From the NCBI RefSeq assembly GCF_033783015.1, contig NZ_CP123907.1, positions 868,001-932,000 on the forward strand: a stretch of DNA of 64,000 nucleotides, read 5' to 3'. The position numbers and the translations under genes were made by a program. The notes beneath the pieces were generated by a model, which worked only from the letters and a program-made list of their open reading frames with translations, had not been told where the DNA came from and ran no database searches. Source of the stretch: Corynebacterium sp. 21KM1197. Its GTDB lineage: Bacteria; Actinomycetota; Actinomycetes; Mycobacteriales; Mycobacteriaceae. The stretch's first letter is position 1, and each line of letters begins with the position of its first letter. Positions 1 through 9,251 of this stretch are shown piece by piece.

Positions 1-1737
1 GGTATCGCGGCGGCCCGCCTCCACCAGTTCCCGCTGCACCGCGCGCACGTCCACCTTGTGATAGTGCGTGGCGTGCAGGGTGGCGGCGGTGGGGGAGGGC
101 ACCCAGGCGGTGTTGGCCCCCTCGCGGAGCTGGCCGATCTTCTGCTCCACCATCTCCGCCAGCAGATCGGTCTTGGCCCACATGCCCTTGCCGATCTGCG
201 CGCGGCCGGACAGCCCGCGCTCCAGGCCCGCGTCCACGTTGTTGTCCTCGTAGGCCTGCTTCCACGGGGCGGTCTGCATGTCCGCCTTGCGCACCATCGC
301 GCCCGCCTCCATGGAGGTGTGGATCTCATCGCCGGTGCGGTCGAGGAAGCCGGTGTTGATGAAGGCCAGGCGCTGAGACACCGCCTGAATGCAGGCGTCC
401 AGGTTGGCGGAGGTGCGGCGCTCCTCGTCCATCACGCCCACCTTGAGGGTGTGGGGTTCCAGGCCCAGCAGTTGCTCCACGCGGCCGAAGAGTTCGTCGG
501 TGAAGGCCACTTCCTGCGGGCCGTGCTGCTTGGGCTTGACGATGTAGATGGAGCCGGTGACGCTGTTGCGCAGCGGGTTGTCCTCGCGGGTGCCGGGGAT
601 GGCGCAGGCGGCGGTGATCACGGCGTCCATGATGCCCTCGTAGATTTCCTCGCCGTCGATGAGGATCGCCGGGTTGGTCATCAGGTGGCCCACGTTGCGC
701 ACCAGCAGGGTGGAGCGCCCCTTGAGCACGGTCTGGGAGCCGGTGCGCGAGATGTACGTGCGATCCGGGTTGAGTTCGCGGGTGAAGGTCTTTTCACCCT
801 TGGTCACCTCCTCCTTGAGGGAGCCGGTGTTGAGCCCAAACCAGTTGCGGTAGCCCAGGGTCTTATCCGTGGCGTCCACCGCAGCCACGGAATCCTCGAA
901 GTCGATGATGGTGGAGGTGGCGGCCTCCAGCACGATGTCCTCCACACCGGCGGGGTCGGTCTTGCCCACCGGGGAGGCGGGATTGATCCGAATGTCGATG
1001 TGCAGGCCGTTGTTGTACAGGATGATGGAGGAGGGGTCACCGAAGTCGCCCACGAATCCCTTGTACGCCTTGGGGTTCTTCAGCGGGATGCACTCGCCGT
1101 CCACGCGGGCGCACAGGCTGCCGCGCACCACGCTGTAGCTCTCGACGTCCGCGTGGCTCGCGCCGTCGAGAGGCACCACCTCGTCGAGGAAGGCGCGGCC
1201 CCAGGCAATGACCTTGGCCCCGCGCACGGGGTTGTACGGGCCGGAGCGGTGCGCGCCATCGTCCTCGGAGATGACGTCGGTGCCGTAGAGGGCGTCGTAG
1301 AGCGAACCCCAGCGGGCGTTGGTGGCGTTGAGGGCAAAGCGTGCGTTGAGCACGGGCACCACCAGCTGCGGCCCGGCAATCTCGGAGAACTCGGGATCGG
1401 TGTTCTCGGTGCGGATCTTAGCCTTTTCCGGGGTGGGCTCCAGGTAGCCGATGGAGCGCAGGAACTCCTCGTGCTGCTTCGGGTCGGGTCGGCCGGGGTT
1501 GGAGCGGAAGTACTCGTCGAGTTGGCGCTGTAGTTCCTCGCGGCGCTCCAAGAGTTCCTTGTTGCGGGGGGTGAGGTCCGCCACGATGGCTGCGAATCCC
1601 TGCCAGAAGGCGTCGGCCTCCACACCGATTTCGGGTAGTACCTCCTCGACGAGGAAGTCGTAGAGGACACGGGCAACGTCCATTCCGGCGACCTGGACGC
1701 GGTCGTCCTTCGTGCTAAGAGCCGTGGTCGTGGGCAT
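1..1737 (-). CDS. glcB: Malate synthase G, C-terminus cut by window edge
   Basis: Condenses glyoxylate with acetyl-CoA to malate, the second step of the glyoxylate bypass, in the cytoplasm. The visible 579 codons read as malate synthase G throughout. They include the [21 protein letters not shown] block, the [10 protein letters not shown] stretch, [18 protein letters not shown], the [10 protein letters not shown] motif and [18 protein letters not shown]. The family is about 740 residues, so roughly the last fifth lies outside the window. The start chosen ([12 protein letters not shown]) has a GAGGAG ribosome site a few bases upstream; a later in-frame Met at 1683 is possible. It is divergent from aceA, so both bypass enzymes share one control region. 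In C. glutamicum the gene is called aceB. Confidence 0.95.
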   Translation of the reverse strand, partial: MPTTTALSTKDDRVQVAGMDVARVLYDFLVEEVLPEIGVEADAFWQGFAAIVADLTPRNKELLERREELQRQLDEYFRSNPGRPDPKQHEEFLRSIGYLEPTPEKAKIRTENTDPEFSEIAGPQLVVPVLNARFALNATNARWGSLYDALYGTDVISEDDGAHRSGPYNPVRGAKVIAWGRAFLDEVVPLDGASHADVESYSVVRGSLCARVDGECIPLKNPKAYKGFVGDFGDPSSIILYNNGLHIDIRINPASPVGKTDPAGVEDIVLEAATSTIIDFEDSVAAVDATDKTLGYRNWFGLNTGSLKEEVTKGEKTFTRELNPDRTYISRTGSQTVLKGRSTLLVRNVGHLMTNPAILIDGEEIYEGIMDAVITAACAIPGTREDNPLRNSVTGSIYIVKPKQHGPQEVAFTDELFGRVEQLLGLEPHTLKVGVMDEERRTSANLDACIQAVSQRLAFINTGFLDRTGDEIHTSMEAGAMVRKADMQTAPWKQAYEDNNVDAGLERGLSGRAQIGKGMWAKTDLLAEMVEQKIGQLREGANTAWVPSPTAATLHATHYHKVDVRAVQRELVEAGRRDT

Positions 1738-2201
1738 CGGGGAACTCCTCAATGATCTGGCGAGCGGATGGAAGAGCGACGTGATCGCCGCTTGGAGGCT
1801 CATCGTATGTGCGTGAGGTCACCATGAAAAGTAGCTGGCGGATTTTTTCTTCGGACTACCCCCGGTCCGATCGGGAGTGGGGGTGCGGGGGAGCGGGGGT
1901 AGTCAGAGAAGTTTCCGTTAGGATAGTAGGCGGTCTGACAGGCGGTTTTGTGGGGTGAGTCACGGGGTGGGGTGGGGGTGATTTTTGGAAGGAGAACTAA
2001 CATTGATCGCTTTTTTTGAGTCCGTTCCGCTACCCCCGTTCTGAAAAATATCGGCCGAATCCATTGACGTGAGCCGCCGATCCTGCCATTGTTGTGAAGC
2101 ACGCCACCAGATGTGGTGTGAAGGGTTCTCATCGCAGGCTATCGCGTGAGTGCCTCGCAGTACCCCGCTTTTCAAGACCGACGAAGGAAGTTGGTGCGAT
2201 T
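1738..2201. promoter_or_regulatory. Divergent glcB/aceA control region
   Basis: This 464-base gap separates the divergent bypass genes and holds no convincing ORF. It contains G-rich blocks around 1879-1900 and 1952-1980 with several TGGGG(G) runs. In C. glutamicum such runs resemble sites of the acetate-metabolism regulator RamA. GTGA/TCAC half sites near 1812 and 1956 could be degenerate CRP-like (GlxR) sites but do not match the full palindrome. The aceA ribosome site GAAGGAAG lies at 2183-2190. Regulator assignment is inference from the family. Confidence 0.5.
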
Positions 2202-3497
2202 ATGACCGCTACCGGCAAGGCCCGTACAGCCGAGGAAATTCAGAAGGATTGGGACGAAAACCCCAGGTGGTCTGCAATTCAGCGTGACTACACGGCTGAG
2301 CAGGTAGCCAAGCTCCAGGGCAACGTCATCGAGGAGCACACCCTGGCTCGCCGTGGCGCGGAGATCCTGTGGGACGAGATCAACAAGGGCAACGGTGCCT
2401 ACATCAACGCCCTGGGTGCCCTCACCGGTAACCAGGCCGTGCAGCAGGTTCGCGCGGGCCTCAAGGCCGTGTACCTCTCCGGCTGGCAGGTCGCGGGTGA
2501 CGCGAACCTCTCCGGCCACACCTACCCGGATCAGTCGCTCTACCCGGCCAACTCCGTGCCGCAGGTTGTTCGCCGCATCAACAACGCCCTCCTGCGCGCC
2601 GATGAGATCGCTCGCGTCGAGGGCGATGACTCCGTGGACAACTGGCTCGTGCCCGTCGTGGCGGACGCCGAGGCCGGCTTCGGTGGCGCCCTCAACGTCT
2701 ACGAGTTGCAGAAGGCCATGATCGCCTCCGGTGCCGCCGGTACCCACTGGGAGGATCAGCTCGCCTCGGAGAAGAAGTGTGGCCACCTGGGCGGCAAGGT
2801 GCTCATCCCCACCCAGCAGCACATCCGCACCCTCTCCTCCGCACGCCTGGCCGCCGATGTCGCCAACGTTCCCACCGTGATCGTTGCCCGCACCGACGCC
2901 GAGGCCGCCACGCTGCTGACCTCCGACGTGGACGAGCGCGACCACGAGTTCCTCACCGGCGAGCGTTCCGCCGAGGGCTACTACTACGTCAAGAACGGCC
3001 TGGAGCCCTGCATCGCCCGCGCCAAGAGCTTTGCTCCCTACGCGGACCTCATCTGGATGGAGACGGGTACCCCGGACCTGGAGCTGGCCAAGAAGTTCGC
3101 CGAGGGCGTGCGTTCCGAGTTCCCGGATCAGCTCCTGGCCTACAACTGCTCGCCCTCCTTCAACTGGTCGGCGCACCTGGACGCGGACGAGATCGCCAAG
3201 TTCCAGAAGGAGCTGGGTGCGATGGGCTTCGTGTTCCAGTTCATCACCCTGGCTGGCTTCCACGCCCTGAACTACTCCATGTTCGACCTCGCCCACGGCT
3301 ACGCCCGCAACGGCATGACCTCCTTCGTGGACTTGCAGAACCGCGAGTTCGAGGCTGCCAAGGAGCGCGGCTTCACCGCCGTCAAGCACCAGCGCGAGGT
3401 GGGTGCTGGCTACTTCGACGCCATCGCCACCACCGTGGACCCGAACTCCTCCACCACCGCCCTGAAGGGCTCCACGGAGGAAGGCCAGTTCCACTAG
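2202..3497 (+). CDS. aceA: Isocitrate lyase
   Basis: Cleaves isocitrate to succinate and glyoxylate, the first step of the glyoxylate bypass. The protein is 431 residues, close to the C. glutamicum enzyme. The active-site cysteine motif [13 protein letters not shown] is present near residue 190-200, and the VARTDAEAA and [10 protein letters not shown] blocks are typical. Codons run upstream in frame to 2094, but ATG 2202 ([13 protein letters not shown]) has a good ribosome site and the family-typical N-terminus. A strong stem-loop follows at 3591-3636. With the divergent malate synthase it supports growth on acetate or fatty acids. Confidence 0.97.
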   Translation: MTATGKARTAEEIQKDWDENPRWSAIQRDYTAEQVAKLQGNVIEEHTLARRGAEILWDEINKGNGAYINALGALTGNQAVQQVRAGLKAVYLSGWQVAGDANLSGHTYPDQSLYPANSVPQVVRRINNALLRADEIARVEGDDSVDNWLVPVVADAEAGFGGALNVYELQKAMIASGAAGTHWEDQLASEKKCGHLGGKVLIPTQQHIRTLSSARLAADVANVPTVIVARTDAEAATLLTSDVDERDHEFLTGERSAEGYYYVKNGLEPCIARAKSFAPYADLIWMETGTPDLELAKKFAEGVRSEFPDQLLAYNCSPSFNWSAHLDADEIAKFQKELGAMGFVFQFITLAGFHALNYSMFDLAHGYARNGMTSFVDLQNREFEAAKERGFTAVKHQREVGAGYFDAIATTVDPNSSTTALKGSTEEGQFH

Positions 3498-3590
3498 GCC
3501 CTCGCCCGTGACCAGCCCCGCGCGGTGCATCGGGCCGCGTACACCCGGCCCAGTGCACCCGTCCGCGCGGCGAGTGAGGAAGCGGTAATG

Positions 3591-3636
3591 AAAAGCAGTG
3601 CTTGAGAGTACAACGTTGCGCTCAGGCACTGCTTTT
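3591..3636 (+). terminator. Stem-loop terminator after aceA
   Basis: AAAAGCAGTGCTTGAG (3591-3606) pairs with CTCAGGCACTGCTTTT (3621-3636), a 16-base stem with one mismatch, a 14-base loop and a T run at the 3' edge. It separates aceA from rraA, whose start lies 33 bases downstream. Confidence 0.85.
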
Positions 3637-3669
3637 GGCTTTGTACAAGAACCTCGAAGGAGAAAGAAC

Positions 3670-4167
3670 ATGACGCAGTTCATTCCCACCGCGGACCTGG
3701 TGGACATCATCGGTGAATCCGTGCGCAGTTGCGATACCCAGTTGCGCACCATCGGCGGGCGCACGCAATTCTGTGGCAAGATCACCACCATTCGGTGCTT
3801 CCAGGACAACGCCCTGGTCAAGCAGACCCTCAACGAGGAGGGGGAGGGCGGCGTGCTGGTGATCGACGGCGATGCCTCCGTGCACACCGCCCTGGTGGGC
3901 GATCTCATCGCCGCCGCCGGGCGGGATCACCATTGGGCCGGGGTGATCGTCAATGGCGCGGTGCGCGATTCCGCGGTGATCGCGGAACTGGACTTCGGCT
4001 GCAAGGCCCTGGGTACCAACCCGCGCAAGTCCAGCAAGGACGGCACGGGGGAGCGCAACGTCACCGTGCACTTTGGCGGCGTGGACTTTGTGCCCGGCCA
4101 CTACCTCTACGCGGACGCGGACGGGATCGTAGTCACCGAGGAGCCGATCACTCCTCCGCAGGCATAA
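3670..4167 (+). CDS. rraA: RraA-family protein (RNase E regulator / HMG aldolase-like)
   Basis: A 165-residue RraA-fold protein. E. coli RraA binds RNase E and inhibits it, while related proteins are 4-hydroxy-4-methyl-2-oxoglutarate aldolases, so the substrate or partner here is uncertain. Seen in sequence: [11 protein letters not shown] at the N-terminus, [19 protein letters not shown], the [14 protein letters not shown] block that carries the family Arg-Asp, and [21 protein letters not shown] at the end. ATG 3670 follows GAAGGAGAAAG. The last 20 bases overlap the convergent DUF402 gene. Confidence 0.9.
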   Translation: MTQFIPTADLVDIIGESVRSCDTQLRTIGGRTQFCGKITTIRCFQDNALVKQTLNEEGEGGVLVIDGDASVHTALVGDLIAAAGRDHHWAGVIVNGAVRDSAVIAELDFGCKALGTNPRKSSKDGTGERNVTVHFGGVDFVPGHYLYADADGIVVTEEPITPPQA

Positions 4168-4687
4168 GGCGCACCTCCGGGGCCCAGGAGAGCGGTACTC
4201 CCTGGGCCTTCAGCCACGCCTGGGGGTCCTCGCCGTGCCTGCTGCTCCCGGCCACGGCCGTGATGGTGGTGCTCATGGCTAACTCGGCCTCCTCTGGGGA
4301 AATCAGCCCGGCGTGCGTGGCGGCGGCGAGTTCATCGAGGTCCAGCACCTCCAGGGCGGTGGGCGGGTTGCTTACCAGATCCACGTAGAGGTCGCGGGTA
4401 CGCCATACCCCCTCGCGATGGCTAATGCGGGCGACGTCAATATAGAGGTGTTGCTGGGCCTCCACGCCGGGGCGGAAGTGGAAGATATTGGCCCGCAGGT
4501 TCCACTCGGGGAGCAGCCACGATTCCAGGTAGCCAAAGCGCGGGTGATTGGCCCCGCGCGCCATGTACAGGCCCCAGTCCGTGACCTCAAAGCGATCCAC
4601 GCGGCGCTCGAAGCCCTTGGGGTCAATGTTGATTCCGGCGGCGAGGTCGAAGGTTTCCTGTTTGACGGGGTGGAGATCCGCTGACAT
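4148..4687 (-). CDS. DUF402 domain protein
   Basis: A 179-residue soluble protein of the DUF402/FomD-like superfamily, whose characterised members act on nucleotide or phosphonate esters. Its own substrate is not known. Features include the [13 protein letters not shown] block, an acidic [22 protein letters not shown] stretch in which the family places metal-binding acidic residues, and an alpha-helical C-terminus. The start is probably leaderless: a TAGAAT -10 hexamer on the minus strand ends 8 bases before the ATG. Its 3' end overlaps rraA tail to tail. A G-rich tandem repeat lies just upstream of its promoter. Confidence 0.8.
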   Translation of the reverse strand: MSADLHPVKQETFDLAAGINIDPKGFERRVDRFEVTDWGLYMARGANHPRFGYLESWLLPEWNLRANIFHFRPGVEAQQHLYIDVARISHREGVWRTRDLYVDLVSNPPTALEVLDLDELAAATHAGLISPEEAELAMSTTITAVAGSSRHGEDPQAWLKAQGVPLSWAPEVRLMPAEE

Positions 4688-4720
4688 GGGTGCCGATTCT
4701 AGCGTTTCCCCACTCCGTGC

Positions 4721-4781
4721 TCGGGGTGATGTGGGGCTTGGGGTGATGTGGCTTGGGGCGGTGTGGCTCGGGGTGGTGGCC
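4721..4781. repeat. G-rich tandem repeat, about 15 bp x 4
   Basis: Four imperfect copies of T(C/T)GGGGTGATGTGGC start near 4721, 4738, 4753 and 4768. Five GGGG runs fall on the plus strand, so a quadruplex is conceivable. It sits between the -35 area of the DUF402 promoter and the 3' end of the secreted-protein gene. Confidence 0.6.
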
Positions 4782-4787
4782 TAAAGC

Positions 4788-5501
4788 CTAGGCCGGGGTG
4801 GCGGCGGTGGCGGCCGGATTCTTCGGGTTGTTCACGATGCCCGCCGTGGGGGCGTAGGTGCAGGTGCCCTCCTCGGTGTTTACCGATCCGGTGATCACGG
4901 CCACGATGGTGCCCTTGCCGGTATCGGCGGTGGCGGAAAGGGTGGCCGGGCCCTGGGGGTTGATGCCGTGATTGCCCAGCGGCGTGGTACCGGCGGCCAG
5001 GGTGTTCAGGTTGAACCAGTGCACGGCCATGTCCTTTTGCTCGGGCGTGGCGGCGGCGGTGCCCAGCCCGGTGAAGAGGAAGGAGGTTTGCCCCTCGCCC
5101 GCGCCGGGGGCGGGGATCTGCGCGGGGCCGGGAACACCAATGGCGGTGCCCACGGAGTTCATCTGCCCGCCAATGCAGTTACCCGCCACGGTGGGCCAGT
5201 AGAACTGCGCGATGTGGGGGGCGTTCTCCGGCAGGGGCACCGCGCCCTCGGAGTTCCCGGTGCCCTCATAAAAGTCCGCCGCCGCGCGGATCGCGGAGGA
5301 AATGTCCTCGGGCAGCCAGGGCTGGGCGGCAAAGTCGCGGGCCTGCTGCACCTGCTGCTTGCTGGGCAGGTAGAGGGGGCCCTCCGGCAGCGGCGGCACC
5401 GGCAGGGTAACGGCACCGGCGGTGGGTGCGCTCAGGGCGAGGCCAAGGGCGGTGACCAGGCCGGTGAGACCGGCGGCGAGGCGGCGGCGGGAGAGCAACA
5501 C
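4788..5501 (-). CDS. Secreted protein of unknown function
   Basis: About 237 residues, with an arginine-rich start, a hydrophobic stretch (LAAGLTGLVTALGLALSA) and an Ala-x-Ala type cleavage region near TAGAV, so a Sec or Tat signal peptide is likely. The mature part is Pro/Gly/Ala-rich with two cysteines (NCIGG and GTCTY) that could form a disulphide. It holds a repeated helical start (QQVQQARDFAAQPWLPEDISSAI). GTG 5501 was chosen because GGAAGG lies 10 bases upstream; a TTG ten codons earlier is the alternative. I do not recognise the family; similar secreted proteins occur in corynebacteria. Confidence 0.7.
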   Translation of the reverse strand: MLLSRRRLAAGLTGLVTALGLALSAPTAGAVTLPVPPLPEGPLYLPSKQQVQQARDFAAQPWLPEDISSAIRAAADFYEGTGNSEGAVPLPENAPHIAQFYWPTVAGNCIGGQMNSVGTAIGVPGPAQIPAPGAGEGQTSFLFTGLGTAAATPEQKDMAVHWFNLNTLAAGTTPLGNHGINPQGPATLSATADTGKGTIVAVITGSVNTEEGTCTYAPTAGIVNNPKNPAATAATPA

Positions 5502-5720
5502 GGTGCGAGAACCTTCCGTTGGGGAAATCAACGTGTGTCACTCTAGTACCACGGCGGGGGTTTTGTCTCCCCGCGCCCGCGTGGGGGCTTATCGGCGCCG
5601 CCGCCAAGGGGCCGGGGGCCAACGGGGAACCTGCGGGAACGCCGAGGTGCGCCCGTGGCGTGCAGGGAGTAACCTTTCTTCAGTTCACATATTCCCTTTT
5701 GTGCTAGGAGTACCCCCGTA

Positions 5721-7634
5721 GTGAGCCATCCAGAGTTCCGTAACGTCGCCATCGTCGCGCACGTGGACCACGGCAAGACCACCCTTGTTAATGCCATGCT
5801 GGAGCAGTCCGGCGTCTTTGGCGATCACGAGGAGGTGGCCGATCGCGTGATGGACTCCGGCGATCTGGAAAAGGAAAAGGGCATCACGATCCTGGCCAAG
5901 AACACCGCCATTCGCCGCAAGGGCCTGGGCAAGGACGGCAATGACCTCATCATCAACGTCATTGACACCCCCGGCCACGCGGACTTTGGCGGCGAGGTGG
6001 AGCGCGCGCTGTCCATGGTGGACGGCGTGGTGCTGCTGGTGGATGCCTCCGAGGGGCCGCTGCCGCAGACCCGCTTTGTGCTGGGCAAGGCCCTGGCCGC
6101 CAAGATGCCGGTGATCATTCTGGTGAATAAGACCGACCGCCCGGACGCGCGTATCGACGCCGTGGTGGAAGAGTCCCAGGACCTGCTGCTGGAACTGGCC
6201 TCGGGTCTGGATGACCCGGAGGCCGCCGAGGCCGCCGAACAGCTCCTCGACCTGCCCGTGCTCTACGCCTCCGGGCGCGAGGGTAAGGCCTCCACCGAGA
6301 ACCCCGGCGATGGCAACGTCCCCGAGGCCGAGGACCTTCAGGCGCTCTTTGACGTGATCTATGACGTCCTCCCGGAGCCCACGGCCACCCTGGATGGCCC
6401 CTTGCAGGCGCACGTGACCAACCTGGATTCCTCCTCCTTCCTGGGCCGCATTGGCCTGGTGCGCATCCACTCCGGCGCGTTGAAGAAGGGCCAGCGCGTG
6501 GCCTGGATTCACTACGACGAGGAGGGCAACCAGCACACCAAGGACGTCAAGATCGCGGAGTTGCTGCGCACCGAGGGCGTAAACCGCGTGCCCACCGACG
6601 AGGTGGTTGCGGGCGATATTGCGGCCGTTTCCGGCATCGACGAGATCATGATCGGTGACACCCTGGCCGACCTGGAGAACCCGGTGGCCCTGCCCCGGAT
6701 CACCGTGGACGAGCCCGCCATCTCCATGACCATCGGTGTGAACACCTCCCCGATGGCCGGGCGCGGCGGCGGCGATAAACTCACCGCCCGCCTGGTCAAG
6801 GCGCGCCTGGATCAGGAACTCATCGGTAACGTCTCCATCCGCGTGCTGCCCACCGAGCGCCCCGATGCCTGGGAGGTGCAGGGCCGTGGCGAGATGGCGT
6901 TGTCCGTGCTGGTGGAGACCATGCGCCGCGAGGGCTTCGAGCTGACCGTGGGCAAGCCGCAGGTGGTTACCCAGACCATCGACGGCAAGTTGCACGAGCC
7001 CTATGAGATCATGGTGATTGATATTCCCGCCGAGCACCAGGGCGCGGTCACGCAGCTCATGGCCTCCCGCAAGGGACAAATGCAGGCGATGGATACCACC
7101 CCGGGCTCGGACTGGATTCGCATGGAGTACCGCGTGCCCGCCCGCGGCCTGATCGGCTTCCGCACCACGTTTATGACGGAGACGCGCGGCACCGGCATCG
7201 CCAACTCTTACTCCGATGGCATGGACGTATGGGCCGGGGAGATCAAGGATCGCCCCAATGGCTCCCTGGTGGCCGATCGCTCCGGGCAGGTCACGGCCTA
7301 TGCCTTGACCCAGTTGGCCGATCGCGGTGACTTCTTTGTGGAGCCGGGTGCGGAGACCTACGAGGGCATGGTCGTGGGCGCGAATAACCGCGATGAGGAC
7401 ATGGACATCAACATCACCAAGGAAAAGAAGCTGACGAACATGCGCTCGGCTACCGCCGACGCCACCGTCACGCTGGCCAAGGCTCGCACCCTTTCCCTGG
7501 ACGAGGCGATGGAGTTCTGCGGTGGCGACGAGTGCGTGGAGGTGACCCCGGACGTGCTGCGCGTGCGCAAGGTGGTGCTGGGTGCCACGGAGCGCGGCCG
7601 GGCGCGTGCCCGCGAGAAGGCGCGCAATAAGTAG
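5721..7634 (+). CDS. typA: Translational GTPase TypA/BipA
   Basis: A ribosome-associated GTPase of the EF-G family that helps 50S assembly and translation under stress. The 637-residue protein shows the G1 motif AHVDHGKTT near residue 14, G3 DTPGHADFGGE, and G4 NKTDRPDAR. EF-G-like domains III and V follow, then the TypA-specific C-terminal domain (RGLIGFRTTFMTETRGTG and the DEAMEFCGGDECVEVTP end). It starts with GTG 5721 after CTAGGAG. Length matches the family. It is probably monocistronic or weakly linked with the binding lipoprotein 32 bases downstream. Confidence 0.96.
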   Translation: MSHPEFRNVAIVAHVDHGKTTLVNAMLEQSGVFGDHEEVADRVMDSGDLEKEKGITILAKNTAIRRKGLGKDGNDLIINVIDTPGHADFGGEVERALSMVDGVVLLVDASEGPLPQTRFVLGKALAAKMPVIILVNKTDRPDARIDAVVEESQDLLLELASGLDDPEAAEAAEQLLDLPVLYASGREGKASTENPGDGNVPEAEDLQALFDVIYDVLPEPTATLDGPLQAHVTNLDSSSFLGRIGLVRIHSGALKKGQRVAWIHYDEEGNQHTKDVKIAELLRTEGVNRVPTDEVVAGDIAAVSGIDEIMIGDTLADLENPVALPRITVDEPAISMTIGVNTSPMAGRGGGDKLTARLVKARLDQELIGNVSIRVLPTERPDAWEVQGRGEMALSVLVETMRREGFELTVGKPQVVTQTIDGKLHEPYEIMVIDIPAEHQGAVTQLMASRKGQMQAMDTTPGSDWIRMEYRVPARGLIGFRTTFMTETRGTGIANSYSDGMDVWAGEIKDRPNGSLVADRSGQVTAYALTQLADRGDFFVEPGAETYEGMVVGANNRDEDMDINITKEKKLTNMRSATADATVTLAKARTLSLDEAMEFCGGDECVEVTPDVLRVRKVVLGATERGRARAREKARNK

Positions 7635-7666
7635 CGTCGGTTGCGGGTGGACTAGCCTGGTTCTGC

Positions 7667-9241
7667 GTGAGCCTCGTGAAGAAACAACAGCGCGCGCTCG
7701 TGGCGGTGGTGCTCGCGGCGTGCGCGGCGGGTTGCGCGGCTAATCCCAGCCCGCCCCCGGTGGTGGACACGGCGCGGGAGACCGCCGCCCCCACCACTAC
7801 CTCGGCGGCGCGTTCCGCGCGGGAGGAACCCAAGCGGACGTCGATAAGCGTGGGCATTGACCCGCTGAGCAATGGCTTTAATCCGCACCTGCTGGCGGAT
7901 TCCACCCCCTTTGTGCGATCCCTGGCGGACCTGGTGCTGCCCTCGGCCTTTGTGGCGGGTGCGCCCAACCCGGATCTGGTGATCTCCGCCGAGCAGATCG
8001 AGCCCGCCCCGGAGGTGGCGCAGACGGTGCGCTACGTGCTCACCCCGGAGTCCCAGTGGTCCGATGGCACCCCGGTGAGCGGGAATGACTTTGTGTACCT
8101 GTGGCAATCCATGCGCGATACGCCGGGGGTGCTCGGGGAGGCGGGCTACCGGGCGATCGCGGACGTGCGCACCACCGGGGGCGGTAAGACCGTAGAGGTA
8201 GATTTTGCCCACCCGATTGCCCAGTGGCAGGGTCTATTTAGTCACCTTCTGCCCGCGCACCTCATGCAGGGCACGGATTTTGAAGCGGGTATGCGGGAGA
8301 CCATTCCGGCCTCCGCCGGGCGATACATGGTGCGCGCGGTGGATCGCGCGCGCGGCACCGTGGAACTCAGCCGCAACGACCGCTTCTGGGGCAGCAACCC
8401 GGCGGCGACGGAACTGCTCATCTTCCGCCCCGTGCGCGGCACCACGGAGGGCGCGGATCAACTGCGCAGCCACCAGCTCAGCTACCTGGACATCACCCCG
8501 GCGGAGACCTCCGTGCAGGCGTTTTCCCTGGTGCCGGAGAGCCGCGTGCACAGCATGACCACGGGCAGGGAACTCGCGCTCACCATGTCCGTTACCTCGC
8601 CCACGCTTGCCGACGCCCCCCTGCGCGAGGCCCTCTCCGCGCTCATCGACGTCCCCGCCCTGGCCCGTCTGGCGGCGGGGCGCAGCGCCGACCTCGCGGT
8701 GCCGGAGCACCCGGTGCCGGAGGTAGCCGAGGAAACTTTGAATCTCCTACGCGAGCGGGCGGCGGCCCAACCATTGCGGATCGCCGCCGACCCCACCGAT
8801 GGTCAGGCGGCGGCCGCGGTGCGGGGCCTGGCCGATAGCCTGGTGGGGCTGGGGGTGCAGGCTCAGGCGATCAATGCCGATCTCAGCGAGGTGGCCGAGC
8901 AGGGGCTCGGCGCGGGCGAGGTGGACGCCGTGGTGTCCTGGCGCTCCAGCGAGCCGGACGCAGTGGAGGCCGCCAGCCGCTATTCCTGCCCGGTGGAGAC
9001 GCTGCGCGGCAGCAACCTCTCGGGATACTGTTCCCCGGAGACCCAGGACGTGATCGGCGCGGTGCTGGCCGGGGCGGAGGCCCCGGAGGCGCTGCGCGCG
9101 GTGGAGGAAACGGAACACTTAAGCGTGCCGCTGTTGCGGGAGACCCGCCTCATGGTGGCCGGCCCCGAGGTAGAGGGCCTGCCCGAATCGCCCGAGCAGT
9201 GGCAGGGGCTGACCACGGCGGCGCAGTGGACCAAGCGATAA
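7667..9241 (+). CDS. Family 5 (peptide/oligopeptide-type) ABC solute-binding lipoprotein
   Basis: A 524-residue extracellular binding protein, predicted to be tethered by a lipidated cysteine. The N-terminus reads MSLVKKQQRALVAVVLAACAAGC, with lipobox AAGC at about residue 23. The body has SBP family 5 hallmarks: GIDPLSNGFNPHLLADSTPFVRSLADLVLPS, SQWSDGTPVSGNDFVYLWQSMRD and ASAGRYMVRAVDR. No permease or ATPase genes are adjacent, so its transporter partner is elsewhere or it has another role. The GTG start is 8 bases after a TAGCCT hexamer (leaderless candidate). The gene carries one GCTTATCGACG motif at 7839, read as Ser-Ile-Ser. It is 10 bases upstream of mshB. Confidence 0.85.
   Translation: MSLVKKQQRALVAVVLAACAAGCAANPSPPPVVDTARETAAPTTTSAARSAREEPKRTSISVGIDPLSNGFNPHLLADSTPFVRSLADLVLPSAFVAGAPNPDLVISAEQIEPAPEVAQTVRYVLTPESQWSDGTPVSGNDFVYLWQSMRDTPGVLGEAGYRAIADVRTTGGGKTVEVDFAHPIAQWQGLFSHLLPAHLMQGTDFEAGMRETIPASAGRYMVRAVDRARGTVELSRNDRFWGSNPAATELLIFRPVRGTTEGADQLRSHQLSYLDITPAETSVQAFSLVPESRVHSMTTGRELALTMSVTSPTLADAPLREALSALIDVPALARLAAGRSADLAVPEHPVPEVAEETLNLLRERAAAQPLRIAADPTDGQAAAAVRGLADSLVGLGVQAQAINADLSEVAEQGLGAGEVDAVVSWRSSEPDAVEAASRYSCPVETLRGSNLSGYCSPETQDVIGAVLAGAEAPEALRAVEETEHLSVPLLRETRLMVAGPEVEGLPESPEQWQGLTTAAQWTKR
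7839..7849 (-). repeat. GCTTATCGACG motif copy 1
   Basis: Exact copy on the minus strand inside the binding-lipoprotein gene. On the coding strand it is read TCG ATA AGC (Ser-Ile-Ser), which uses an ATA codon. Confidence 0.6.
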
Positions 9242-9251
9242 GGAGGGCACA

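Noticed and set aside
58..1533. Long plus-strand frame opposite malate synthase
   Set aside because: Low-complexity Val/Gly/Ala/His translation; it is the antisense shadow of glcB, which reads as a full family member.
1738..2201. CRP/GlxR palindrome TGTGA-N6-TCACA in the aceA/glcB gap
   Set aside because: Only half sites match (for example TGTGA at 2092 and 2117 without TCACA at the right distance).
2172..3908. 578-codon minus-strand frame opposite aceA and rraA
   Set aside because: Spans two real genes and a terminator; no recognisable domain.
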